A stretch of 47,314 nucleotides of DNA from Methylophaga sp. UBA2689. GTDB lineage: Bacteria; Pseudomonadota; Gammaproteobacteria; Nitrosococcales; Methylophagaceae. A program made the position numbers and the translations under genes. Positions 34,124-43,564 of this stretch are shown piece by piece. Position 1 is the stretch's first letter. The number at the start of each line of letters is the position of its first letter. The stretch lies in assembly GCA_002354555.1 (NCBI GenBank), contig DELT01000090.1, positions 36,485 through 83,798 on the forward strand, given 5' to 3'. The notes beneath the pieces were generated by a model. The model made no database searches, was not told the DNA's origin, and saw only the letters and a list, made by a program, of their open reading frames with translations.

Positions 34124-36016
34124 ATGCATCCGCTTTTATCCTCTGCAACAGCTGCTTTTCATGAGGAAGCTCTGGAAACTTTAAATCAAATAGAGGATTG
34201 GCTATTAACATCATTGGATAGTTCCAGTAAGGGAGATGCTCATAGGCAAGATACTCTCAGGCTGTTGCACTCCCTCAAGGGGACTGCCGCCAGTTTCGAA
34301 AATGAAGCTATAGCAAAGGTTTGTCATGCAATAGAAAATATTCTGACGGAAAACCGCCAACTTAGCAGCCATGACAGGGACGGCCTACTGGTGGCAATTG
34401 ATTTTTGCCGGAAATGCTTAAGTGGATCTGAATCAGATCCAGCATTACAAGATGAAAAACTGGCAAATTGCCTTGCTGGGATGAATCGTCGGGATAAGCA
34501 AAATAAGAATAATCGTAAACCACCGATTGTGTCGGAAATGAATGGTTCTGTCTGGCAAATTGATTTTGTACCGTATCCGCAGTTTTTTGAAAACGGCCAT
34601 GATCCATTACGAATTATCAAATCATTACGCCAGTTTGGTCCGGTAAAAGTTTCCGTCTTCACTGATAAATTACCCGATTTTGCAGATTTTGACCTGTATA
34701 AATGTTACCTGCGCTGGCAGATAACACTTACTGCGGAAGTGAGCTACCAAAAAATTATCTCGCTGTTTGACTGGGTAAAACATGTCTGTGATGTCACGGT
34801 AGAAGTATTGGCTTTACCGCAGTCCAAAAGAGTTAATGAGCCAAATCGCTACAAAATGAGCGAGGCCAATCTGCAAGCATTATTAACCGTTTCACATACA
34901 TTACAGTCTCAGCTAAAGCAGACATATGCACTTACTAACCAGTTAAATCAGACGGATAAAATTCGATTGACCCGCCGTAATCAGGCGATGAAACATCAAC
35001 AGCAATTATTGCAACAGCAACTGTTACATATTTCGATGCGTCCATTGGCTGATGCTTTTGCCAGATTACCCCGCATGGCATTTGATCTGGCGAATAAAAC
35101 CGATAAACCGATCCAGTTGAATATGGATATCGCGCCCATTGAAGTGGATAGCATGATAGTCAATTCGCTGATGGATCCATTAACCCATCTTTTGCGAAAT
35201 ACCTTCGCCCATGGAATTGAACCCACTGAGCTTCGCCAGCAGTCCGGCAAACCTGTACAAGGTCAAATACACATTATTGCTGAACAAGTTGATGAGCAAC
35301 TGATCATTCGGTTCAGTGACGACGGAGCTGGTTTATCTGAAGAAAAGATTCTGGCTAAAGCAAAGCAGCTAGGGGGCAATTTACAGGGGATCACGCTCGA
35401 TCAACAACGACTCAGTGACTGGGTATTTCGACCAGGCTTTTCCACCGCAGTAACAGCAGATGCTATCTCCGGAAGAGGTATCGGATTGGATGTTGTGAAG
35501 CAACATATTACCGATATGGGAGGGCGGATTGAGTTGATTTCGAGCAACGGCAGGGGATGCTGTTTTACCCTGTATATACCTGTACATCAGGCTTTAATGG
35601 ATGTACAACTCATTCATGTTGATCAACAAACGCTAGCATTGCCATTAATAAATGTGCTGGATAGTTATGCTGCTGAAAGTAGCAGGTTAGTCTGGCATCG
35701 AGGCAAAAAGTGGTTTATTACTGATGATAACCGGCAAGTTCCATTGATTGATATCCGCCAATTCCTGCAATTGCCTGTGCGGGAAACAGATGAGCAGTCC
35801 GGTTTTATCGTTTTACTCAATACTGAAAACAGTGTTTTTGCAATGAAGGTAGATAGTTTGGCTGAACAGGCCCAACTGCTGATTAAGTCCTTACTTCCTC
35901 ATTATCGACATGTAAACGGGGTCAAGGGGGTGGCAATACTGAATGAAGGAAATATTGCTTTACTGATCGATCCTGGCAAACTGCTGATGTCACTTACTAT
36001 TTCCGGTGAGCAATGA
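34124..36016 (+). CDS. CheA-like chemosensory histidine kinase
   Basis: A 630-residue CheA-type kinase. Residues 1–115 form an Hpt (P1) domain with phospho-acceptor His49 (LLHSLKGTAASFE). Residues about 140–232 form a CheA-linked domain (WQIDFVPYPQFFENGHDPL, LRIIKSLRQFGPV) in place of the classical CheY-binding P2. Residues about 250–335 are the dimerisation region (LLHISMRPLADAFARLPR). Residues about 345–485 are the ATPase, with N box DPLTHLLRNTFAHGIE, DDGAGL and SGRGIGLDVVKQH. A C-terminal CheW-like domain follows. All catalytic boxes are intact. It overlaps the cheW-like gene (ATGA). Confidence 0.9.
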   Translation: MHPLLSSATAAFHEEALETLNQIEDWLLTSLDSSSKGDAHRQDTLRLLHSLKGTAASFENEAIAKVCHAIENILTENRQLSSHDRDGLLVAIDFCRKCLSGSESDPALQDEKLANCLAGMNRRDKQNKNNRKPPIVSEMNGSVWQIDFVPYPQFFENGHDPLRIIKSLRQFGPVKVSVFTDKLPDFADFDLYKCYLRWQITLTAEVSYQKIISLFDWVKHVCDVTVEVLALPQSKRVNEPNRYKMSEANLQALLTVSHTLQSQLKQTYALTNQLNQTDKIRLTRRNQAMKHQQQLLQQQLLHISMRPLADAFARLPRMAFDLANKTDKPIQLNMDIAPIEVDSMIVNSLMDPLTHLLRNTFAHGIEPTELRQQSGKPVQGQIHIIAEQVDEQLIIRFSDDGAGLSEEKILAKAKQLGGNLQGITLDQQRLSDWVFRPGFSTAVTADAISGRGIGLDVVKQHITDMGGRIELISSNGRGCCFTLYIPVHQALMDVQLIHVDQQTLALPLINVLDSYAAESSRLVWHRGKKWFITDDNRQVPLIDIRQFLQLPVRETDEQSGFIVLLNTENSVFAMKVDSLAEQAQLLIKSLLPHYRHVNGVKGVAILNEGNIALLIDPGKLLMSLTISGEQ

Positions 36017-36477
36017 AATCTGCCGCTAACCTGCCATTGGAAAATGATCTTTATCAGCTGATCGTTATCAATGATCAGCAATATGCGCTTCCAGTCCACT
36101 GCATTACGACTGTCCTGGCGTTGGAAAATATATTACGACTGCCTGGCACGGCCTCATGGTTATCTGGCGTTGTACATGTTCGCAATGCGATTGTGCCGGT
36201 CATTAATATAAATAAGTTGATTGAAGTTGACGATCCAGCGTATCAGTCAAACTGTCAATTACTGGTTTTGTTACACCACCCTCTGGACTCTCAACGATTA
36301 CTCGGAATTAGTGTTACCGACCTGACGATTCTTATGTACCCATCAGAGCTTGCTGAAATGGCTTCAAGCTCATCCACACATCAGTGCCTGATAGATAGTG
36401 TGAATGATGATTCACAACAGATTCATTTACTTGATATAGCTAATCTATTTGAGCAATTGCTACAGGGACAGAATTAA
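36013..36477 (+). CDS. CheW-like coupling protein
   Basis: A 154-residue CheW-domain protein (DLYQLIVINDQQYALPVHCI, LPGTASWLSGVVHVRNAIVPVI). CheW proteins couple receptors to CheA in signalling arrays. It overlaps the CheA-like gene by 4 bases and is followed 3 bases later by the ParA-like gene. The pairing suggests a dedicated scaffold for the globin–PAS protein further on. Similarity to canonical CheW is modest, so it is left without a symbol. Confidence 0.87.
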   Translation: MKSAANLPLENDLYQLIVINDQQYALPVHCITTVLALENILRLPGTASWLSGVVHVRNAIVPVININKLIEVDDPAYQSNCQLLVLLHHPLDSQRLLGISVTDLTILMYPSELAEMASSSSTHQCLIDSVNDDSQQIHLLDIANLFEQLLQGQN

Positions 36478-36480
36478 ACC

Positions 36481-37197
36481 ATGGTTGGGCTAGGGACAAA
36501 ACGAATTATTGCTGTTATGAATCAGACCCATGATGTCGGTAAAACTACCATCACCGCAAATATGGGTGTGATTTTGGCAGAAATGGGTTATCGGGTACTG
36601 ATGCTGGATTTGGATCCACAGTCTGATCTAACCCGACAATTTGGGGTATCTGAAACGCAAATCGGGATGGATGCTTTACTCTCTTTTAAAGACGATGCCC
36701 GTGATTTAATACTACCACTAAGCGAACAACTGTCTTTAATCGCGTCGGGTCCCGAGCTGCATTTGTTCGAACAGCAAACACCATCAATAAAACTTGGTGT
36801 TAAACTGAAGCAACTACTTACTTCGACAATACAATCAGATGCGGATATCATTCTCATTGATTGTGCAGCAATCTCAGGATTATTAGGCACCAATGCTGTT
36901 TTGGCTGCGAGTGATATGCTTATTCCAGTATCTGCGGAGCATGGTGCATTGCGCGGTATGATAAAAATGCTACCAGTATTGCAACGGGTGTCAAAATTGA
37001 GATCTGATTCAATAAGGTTATGGTTATGTTTAAACAGATTGCCGGACGGTACTGATTTTGCCTACCAGTTTGGCGATTTATTGACACAGTATTTTCCGAA
37101 GCGAGTGCTAAAAACGGTGATATACGATAACGCGTCTGCTAATCCAGCTGATTATCAGTCTCTGGCAAATGATTTGCTATTGGGAAGAACAGACTGA
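36481..37197 (+). CDS. ParA/MinD-type ATPase with degenerate signature lysine
   Basis: A 238-residue ParA-family protein. Near the N terminus, NQTHDVGKTT (residues 14–23) aligns with the normal NQKGGVGKTT. The P-loop Lys21 and Thr22 are kept, but the family's signature lysine is Thr16 and the two glycines are His17 and Asp18. The following strand LMLDLDPQSDLTRQFGV and the Walker B-like DIILIDCA are intact. ParA-like proteins next to che genes (such as ParC of Vibrio) place chemosensory arrays at cell poles. Loss of the signature lysine predicts altered ATP-driven dimerisation or hydrolysis. Confidence 0.88.
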   Translation: MVGLGTKRIIAVMNQTHDVGKTTITANMGVILAEMGYRVLMLDLDPQSDLTRQFGVSETQIGMDALLSFKDDARDLILPLSEQLSLIASGPELHLFEQQTPSIKLGVKLKQLLTSTIQSDADIILIDCAAISGLLGTNAVLAASDMLIPVSAEHGALRGMIKMLPVLQRVSKLRSDSIRLWLCLNRLPDGTDFAYQFGDLLTQYFPKRVLKTVIYDNASANPADYQSLANDLLLGRTD

Positions 37198-38543
37198 TGG
37201 CTGAGAATGCTCTTCAACATCACCCTATCAATGGGATAGCTGGGCTGGATGAGCAAGATATAACGCTGGTCGAGCACAATTTTGCTGCGTTAATGAGTTT
37301 TAGTGATGCATTAGCCGAGCGATTTTATCAGCGACTATTTTCTGAATACCCGGCAATAATGCCGTTGTTCAAATCAGTCACAATTGAAGGGCAACATAAG
37401 AAATTACTCGCGTCGATGGTTTTGTTGATCCAGCATTTACGTGACTCGGAAATGATCGAAGATTACCTTCAAGGGTTGGGGGTGCGACATCAGCAATATG
37501 GTGTCGAACAATCCCATTATGAGATATTCATCGAAAACTGGTTATCCGTGGTTGCCGAATTTTCTGAGCAGGAATGGGATGACACGTTACAGCACGCCTG
37601 GAAAAATGTTCTGGAGTATGTTGCTGAATTGATGCAGACTCCTGCCGGAAAGGTAGCTGAGTCGGCCACGGTTTATCAAACAGATCAGGCCCCGGCAGCA
37701 GAGTATGTGCTCACCTCTTTAGCTGTCGAGCAAACTGCCACGCCAATGATTATTATCGATTTAAATCTGGTGGTAAGTTACCTCAATGTAGCGGCAGAAA
37801 CACTGCTAAAACAATATCAAGACAGTCTCAAAAAAATGTTTCCAGATATTAATGTTGAGAGGCTTAAAGGTGTTTCATTACAACATTTCGCTGAAGCAAT
37901 TCCCTTCCCAATTGAGTGGCTAAGTGATTTCGAGCAGTTGCCTAAAAGTATTGATTTACGCAATGACTTTTTGGATTTGCGATTAACGATTTCTGTTCTT
38001 TACAAAAAAGATAAGCCAGAGGGGTTTCTGCTGGAGTGTTATCCTCATGGTGCGACTGGTGCAGTTCTATCATTATCCTCAACGCCGAGCGAAACCACTC
38101 CGATAGCACAAAATATTCTACCTGCACTGGAGAAAACGCTTTACCAGGTTCAACTGCAAAACAGTCATTTAACTGCCATGTTGCAGGAAATTGATGACGC
38201 TGTTTTTGAAACCAGTCTGCTGGCATTAAATTGTACTGTTGAAGCGGCAAAGCTGGGTGAGGATGCGCGTCAGCTTCGTGATTTTTCAATGGAAATTAGG
38301 GTGCTCAACCAGCAGTTAAGTCAATTGCTTCAGCCTTTGAAAATTCAGTGTGGTCAGCAACAGCAACAGCTGAATAAAAGCATTGAGCTTACACAGCAAC
38401 TGGAAAAAGATCTTTCGCATACTCATATCGGCTGGGAAAATCGCAGCCGCCACTCCATAGAGCAAATCAGTCAGCAGTTGTCTCAGCAAACCAATGCATT
38501 AACGCAGTTGATTAAAGTAATCACTAAAAATACCGAACTATGA
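37197..38543 (+). CDS. Globin–PAS protein with degenerate chemoreceptor signalling tip
   Basis: A soluble 448-residue protein. Residues about 17–146 resemble a bacterial haemoglobin/flavohaemoglobin-type globin, with Tyr44 (B10, in RFYQRLF), Gln66 (E7) and proximal His98 (F8, in LGVRHQQYGV). Residues about 176–285 are PAS-like (TPMIIIDLNLVVSYLNVAAE). Residues about 332–375 match the tip of chemoreceptors (FETSLLALNCTVEAAKLGED against the usual [19 protein letters not shown]), then diverge. The long receptor hairpin is missing or very short, and no membrane segment exists. With CheA and CheW next door, I infer a haem-based O2 or redox sensor feeding that kinase. Confidence 0.82.
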   Translation: MAENALQHHPINGIAGLDEQDITLVEHNFAALMSFSDALAERFYQRLFSEYPAIMPLFKSVTIEGQHKKLLASMVLLIQHLRDSEMIEDYLQGLGVRHQQYGVEQSHYEIFIENWLSVVAEFSEQEWDDTLQHAWKNVLEYVAELMQTPAGKVAESATVYQTDQAPAAEYVLTSLAVEQTATPMIIIDLNLVVSYLNVAAETLLKQYQDSLKKMFPDINVERLKGVSLQHFAEAIPFPIEWLSDFEQLPKSIDLRNDFLDLRLTISVLYKKDKPEGFLLECYPHGATGAVLSLSSTPSETTPIAQNILPALEKTLYQVQLQNSHLTAMLQEIDDAVFETSLLALNCTVEAAKLGEDARQLRDFSMEIRVLNQQLSQLLQPLKIQCGQQQQQLNKSIELTQQLEKDLSHTHIGWENRSRHSIEQISQQLSQQTNALTQLIKVITKNTEL

Positions 38544-38554
38544 AATATAGAATC

Positions 38555-38570
38555 TGGCACAGCCATTGCT
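38555..38570 (+). promoter_or_regulatory. Sigma-54 promoter of fliK
   Basis: TGGCAC-N5-TTGCT is a perfect consensus -24/-12 element. It lies 11 bases after the globin–PAS gene and about 55 bases before the fliK ATG. Confidence 0.88.
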
Positions 38571-38625
38571 ATCCATTACTTATAACAGTGCTATACGGCT
38601 ACTAACCAGAGTTTAAGGAAATGAA

Positions 38626-39897
38626 ATGACGCAACAGCTGACCCTCTCCTCGCTGAATGTTGCCCCGAACAAAACAGACAAAGCCATAACTTCTGCTGCA
38701 AACAGTAAAGATAATGAAGCCTTTGCCTCGGAACTGGATCGTCGGCTGAATGAACCTCAACGTTCAGATAAAGATAAACAGGCCAGGAATGACCTTAAAA
38801 CAGATAATAAACAGTCTGAAACAACCACTAAAGCGGAAAAAACGGATGCAAAAGACGGCAAAGAATTGCCGCCTGAAAAAGCTGAAAAGGTAGAAAAGAC
38901 GGAAACAAAGGCTGATAATTCAGAATTGGAATCCGATAAAACACCAACTAAAGAAATCATTGTTGATACTGATATCAAAACAGATAAAACTGAGAGTGAG
39001 GATGAAAGTGATCCTTTAATGATTTTGGCGGTTACACCAGTGACGGATAAGAAAACTGAAAAGCAACAGCTCGCCACAACGCCAGTAATAAATATTCCAC
39101 AGTCCGGTGATAAGGATATGAAAACATCTGTGCTTGCGACTCAGGGTAAGTCTGGTAATGCAGATTTTTCAGCAACTTCAATCCGTGCAGATATACTTCA
39201 GGCAATCCAGAAGCAAAATGTGGAAGGTGATGCGGTTACCACCGAAAAGGTTAAGTTAATGATGCAAACGGCGGGGAAAACCCCGGAACAGTTGATGACA
39301 GCCAGTGCCGAAACACTTTCCGCGATGCGGCAACTCGATCCTCAGGCGGAGAGAAGTTCAGCCAGCAAACTCAGTAGTCCTTTGGCATTTTCCACCATAC
39401 CGGGTATGACCACATCAGTGGCCGGTACGCCGAGTCTTGCTAATCCCGCTTTATCGCTGGATATACAACCTCAGCTTAACAGTTCAGCTTGGGGCAAAGT
39501 GATGAGTAGCCGAGTGGTTTGGATGGCGCGTGAGGGGGTTCAACAAGCAGAGTTAAGGCTGAATCCTGCTAATCTCGGTCCTGTAGAGGTCAGATTGACC
39601 ATGCAAAATGATCAGACCAATGTTACTTTTATTGCTTCAAATGCAGCAGCACGGGATGCTTTGGAACAGGCTTTGCCGAGATTACGTGAGAGTTTCAACG
39701 AAAGCGGATTGGCATTAAATAATGCTGAAGTAAGCCATCAGGATCAGCCTTCACAGGGGTCTGAGCAGGATGAGCAGTTACATGACGGCAATAATATAGC
39801 TCAAGTTATTATTGAAACGGACGATATTGACAATGAAGCAACACAGTTATCAGTTGATTCACCAGATAATAGTGTCGGTGTGAGTGTGTTTGCATGA
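38626..39897 (+). CDS. fliK: FliK, hook-length control protein
   Basis: FliK acts as the molecular ruler that ends hook growth and switches export to filament proteins. It is 423 residues. The first half is a low-complexity Lys/Glu/Thr/Asp-rich stretch (about residues 20–135). The C-terminal hook-length domain is clear at about residues 285–375 (AELRLNPANLGPVEVRL, ARDALEQALPRLRESF, ESGLALNNAEVS). An AAGGA ribosome site precedes the ATG. It is the last core flagellar gene in the window; fliL–R and flhAB must be elsewhere. Confidence 0.93.
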   Translation: MTQQLTLSSLNVAPNKTDKAITSAANSKDNEAFASELDRRLNEPQRSDKDKQARNDLKTDNKQSETTTKAEKTDAKDGKELPPEKAEKVEKTETKADNSELESDKTPTKEIIVDTDIKTDKTESEDESDPLMILAVTPVTDKKTEKQQLATTPVINIPQSGDKDMKTSVLATQGKSGNADFSATSIRADILQAIQKQNVEGDAVTTEKVKLMMQTAGKTPEQLMTASAETLSAMRQLDPQAERSSASKLSSPLAFSTIPGMTTSVAGTPSLANPALSLDIQPQLNSSAWGKVMSSRVVWMAREGVQQAELRLNPANLGPVEVRLTMQNDQTNVTFIASNAAARDALEQALPRLRESFNESGLALNNAEVSHQDQPSQGSEQDEQLHDGNNIAQVIIETDDIDNEATQLSVDSPDNSVGVSVFA

Positions 39898-39936
39898 TAA
39901 TTACAATAATTATAAACATAGAAGGGAGAATGCGGC

Positions 39937-41130
39937 GTGTTTAAGTTAGAGAATTATTCGCTGAGAAAACGCATGTACATTGTTGCCGGTTTTGGCATTA
40001 TCGGTTTGGTGGTGCTGGCCGGGTTAATGTTCTACATGGAACTGAACGCGGTGACCTCGATGCAACAACTTAAAGTGGTGGGTGGATTTGTTGTTATCGG
40101 TAGTGCACTGATCATGTTTATGGCACATGTTATTGGACGTTTTGGTGACAAACGTGCAACCACATTGGTCAATGGTATTCAGAATATTAAGAAAGGCGAC
40201 CTCACGCAAAAAATTGCCATTTCCGGTAAAAGTGATTTTAGCTGGATGGCTTTTGAACTCGACAGTGCCCGCAAAAATGTTGCTAATCTGGTGCACACTC
40301 TTATTGGTGGTGTCAGTCAACTGAATACCGCAACCCAAAACATGACTGTCATCAGTAAAGAAACGGTGACGGGAGTATTAAAACAGCAGGAAGAAACTGA
40401 TCAAGTCGCGACAGCGATGAATGAAATGACCGCCTCTGTTCAGGAAGTGGCCCGTACTGCAACCAATGCCGCTGAGGCGGCACGAAATGCCGATAATGAA
40501 GCGAAAGCCGGCAAGCAGGTGGTACTGGAGACAATGCAGTCTATTGATACTCTGGCCAGCGAAGTTGAAAAAGCGGCAGAGACCTTAAGTGAACTGGAAG
40601 CTGATATTGGCAATATCGGTGCAATCGTTGATGTCATACGCGGTATTACTGAGCAAACCAACCTTTTGGCATTGAATGCTGCCATTGAAGCCGCTCGTGC
40701 TGGTGAGCATGGACGTGGTTTTGCGGTTGTTGCTGATGAGGTTCGCACGCTTGCTGCCAGAACACAGTCATCAACACACGAAATTGAAGAAATGGTAGAG
40801 CGTTTGCAGCAAGGTGCCCGTGCTGCCGTGAAAGTCATGAATGAAAGCCGAGAAAGTGCCAAGACCAGTGTCGAAAAAGCTGCCAGTGCAGGTTCCGCGC
40901 TCGATACGATTACGGCAATGATTTCGACCATGGATGAGATGAGCACGCAGATTTCAAATGCTGCTAATGAACAAAGTTCTGTTGCAGAAGATATTAATCG
41001 CGGTATTGTTAATATCAGTCAGATTGCTGATCATACTGCAGATGGTGCACGTGCTACTTCAGAAGCGGTTGATACACTAAGCAGCCTGTCTTCGCAATTG
41101 CAGGATGCTTCAGGGAAATTTAAAGTTTAA
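39937..41130 (+). CDS. Methyl-accepting chemotaxis protein without a periplasmic sensor domain
   Basis: A 397-residue chemoreceptor. Two membrane segments lie at about residues 13–32 and 44–64, joined by only about 11 residues, so there is no periplasmic ligand domain. A HAMP-like region (about 65–115) is followed by a full signalling domain with the tip [21 protein letters not shown] and EVRTLAART. It starts at a GTG (39937) with GGGAG upstream; a nearby ATG (39930) runs into a stop after four codons. It lacks a CheR-docking pentapeptide, ending GKFKV. Sensing is probably internal or via the membrane. Confidence 0.92.
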   Translation: MFKLENYSLRKRMYIVAGFGIIGLVVLAGLMFYMELNAVTSMQQLKVVGGFVVIGSALIMFMAHVIGRFGDKRATTLVNGIQNIKKGDLTQKIAISGKSDFSWMAFELDSARKNVANLVHTLIGGVSQLNTATQNMTVISKETVTGVLKQQEETDQVATAMNEMTASVQEVARTATNAAEAARNADNEAKAGKQVVLETMQSIDTLASEVEKAAETLSELEADIGNIGAIVDVIRGITEQTNLLALNAAIEAARAGEHGRGFAVVADEVRTLAARTQSSTHEIEEMVERLQQGARAAVKVMNESRESAKTSVEKAASAGSALDTITAMISTMDEMSTQISNAANEQSSVAEDINRGIVNISQIADHTADGARATSEAVDTLSSLSSQLQDASGKFKV

Positions 41131-41155
41131 CTTTTAAAATGATACTGATACAAAT

Positions 41156-41182
41156 AAAAGCCCGCTGACTGCGGGCTTTTTT
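41156..41182. terminator. Bidirectional terminator between the MCP gene and pyrF
   Basis: AAAAGCCCGC (41156–41165), loop TGACT, GCGGGCTTTT (41171–41180) then TT. Runs of A before and T after allow it to serve both convergent genes. Confidence 0.9.
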
Positions 41183-41190
41183 ATGAGGCT

Positions 41191-41883
41191 TCAACGTAAT
41201 TCGTTTTCAATCTCAATCAGCTTTTGCATTGGATCCGCTGCAGCGGTTATCGGGCGACCTATGACCAGATAATGACTACCAGCCTGAATAGCCTGGGCAG
41301 GTGTCATGATTCGATGTTGATCACCTTTTGCACTGCCTGCCGGACGAATGCCTGGGGTCACTAATTGAAACTGGCTGCCCAGTTCGGCTTTTAACATAGC
41401 CGTTTCGTGCGCCGAGCAAACCACCCCATCCAAGCCGTTATCTGCTGCCATTACAGCAAGCCGAAGGACCGTTTCGGGAATCGTGCCCTGTAAACCTATC
41501 GCTTCAAATGTTTGCTGATCCATACTGGTGAGCAGTGTCACTCCTATCAGTAAAGGTGCATCATGATGGCTGCCGATGGCTTCACGTGCTGCAGACATCA
41601 TTGCCGGTCCACCCAACGTATGAACGTTCATCATCCAGACGCCTAAATCAGCAGCGGCCGCACAGGCTTTAGCAACAGTATTCGGTATATCGTGATATTT
41701 TAAATCCAGAAAAATATCAAAACCTTTTTGCTGTAACGTTTTGACGATTTCCGGGCCGCTGCGGGTAAATAATTCTTTCCCGATTTTGAGGCGGCAACGC
41801 GAAGGATCCAGCTGATCGGCCATGTTCAGCGCGGCATTCGCATCGGGGTAATCTAACGCCACAATAATTTTTGATTGACTCAT
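41191..41883 (-). CDS. pyrF: Orotidine 5'-phosphate decarboxylase
   Basis: The final step of de novo UMP synthesis, decarboxylating OMP. It is 230 residues from the ATG whose first base is 41883, which has GGAAAG at good spacing; an in-frame ATG 12 bases upstream is also possible. The catalytic block FLDLKYHDIPNTVAKA, with its Asp-Lys-Asp charge network, is intact, as are the N-terminal KIIVALDYPD and the phosphate-binding GIRPAGSAKGDQHRIMTP. It is convergent with the chemoreceptor gene and ends the motility region. Confidence 0.96.
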   Translation of the reverse strand: MSQSKIIVALDYPDANAALNMADQLDPSRCRLKIGKELFTRSGPEIVKTLQQKGFDIFLDLKYHDIPNTVAKACAAAADLGVWMMNVHTLGGPAMMSAAREAIGSHHDAPLLIGVTLLTSMDQQTFEAIGLQGTIPETVLRLAVMAADNGLDGVVCSAHETAMLKAELGSQFQLVTPGIRPAGSAKGDQHRIMTPAQAIQAGSHYLVIGRPITAAADPMQKLIEIENELR

Positions 41884-41995
41884 ACTGCTTTCCATTAAAA
41901 ATTGTATGCAGATCCTACCTTAACTGACAGGGGATTGCGTCTGAATTCACTGAAACCTTATCGATAATGCTATCCTGTGCGCCAATTTTTGATGA

Positions 41996-43111
<1,116 letters not shown>

Positions 43112-43182
43112 GTTAATTGGCTATCAGCCGGCCGTTGGCTGTGGCATAATCACTGTCTTTTATTTGCCAGTTTAGAGGAAAT

Positions 43183-43515
43183 ATGATGGATTTTCTGATT
43201 TCACCAGCTTTTGCTGAAACTGCAGCATCGGCTGGGTCCCCGGGCTTGCTTGATTTTGCGTTCCCAATCATTTTATTGGTGCTTTTTTACGTGATGTTGA
43301 TTCGTCCCCAGCAAAAACGCGCTAAAGCTCACCGTACCATGCAGCAATCACTGGCTAAAGGTGACGAAGTTGTAACGGACGGTGGCTTGATGGGCAAAAT
43401 TAACGAGATCAACGACAATGCAATAAATCTGCAGATTGCAGAAACAGTTGAAGTTAAAGTACGTCGTGAATCAATCAATTCAGTGCTTCCAAAAGGCACA
43501 TTGAAAAAACTGTAA
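43183..43515 (+). CDS. yajC: YajC, preprotein translocase accessory subunit
   Basis: YajC is a small inner-membrane protein that associates with SecDF. It is 110 residues, with one membrane segment (about residues 23–41, FPIILLVLFYVMLI) followed by RPQQKRAKAHRTM and the YajC block LAKGDEVVTDGGLMGKI. GAGG is placed for the first of two adjacent ATG codons (43183 or 43186). A terminator-like hairpin follows before secD. Confidence 0.95.
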   Translation: MMDFLISPAFAETAASAGSPGLLDFAFPIILLVLFYVMLIRPQQKRAKAHRTMQQSLAKGDEVVTDGGLMGKINEINDNAINLQIAETVEVKVRRESINSVLPKGTLKKL

Positions 43516-43520
43516 ATACA

Positions 43521-43547
43521 AAAAGGCTGCCTGCAAGCAGCCTTTTT
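43521..43547 (+). terminator. Terminator or attenuator between yajC and secD
   Basis: AAAAGGCTGC (43521–43530), loop CTGCAA, GCAGCC (43537–43542) then five T residues. It lies within an otherwise co-directional yajC-secD-secF unit, so it probably lowers rather than stops transcription into secD. Confidence 0.75.
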
Positions 43548-43564
43548 GCTATCTGGATATCAAG

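Noticed and set aside
38757..39077. Minus-strand 106-codon Ser/Val-rich open frame.
   Set aside because: It is the complement of the low-complexity Lys/Glu/Thr half of FliK and has no independent support.
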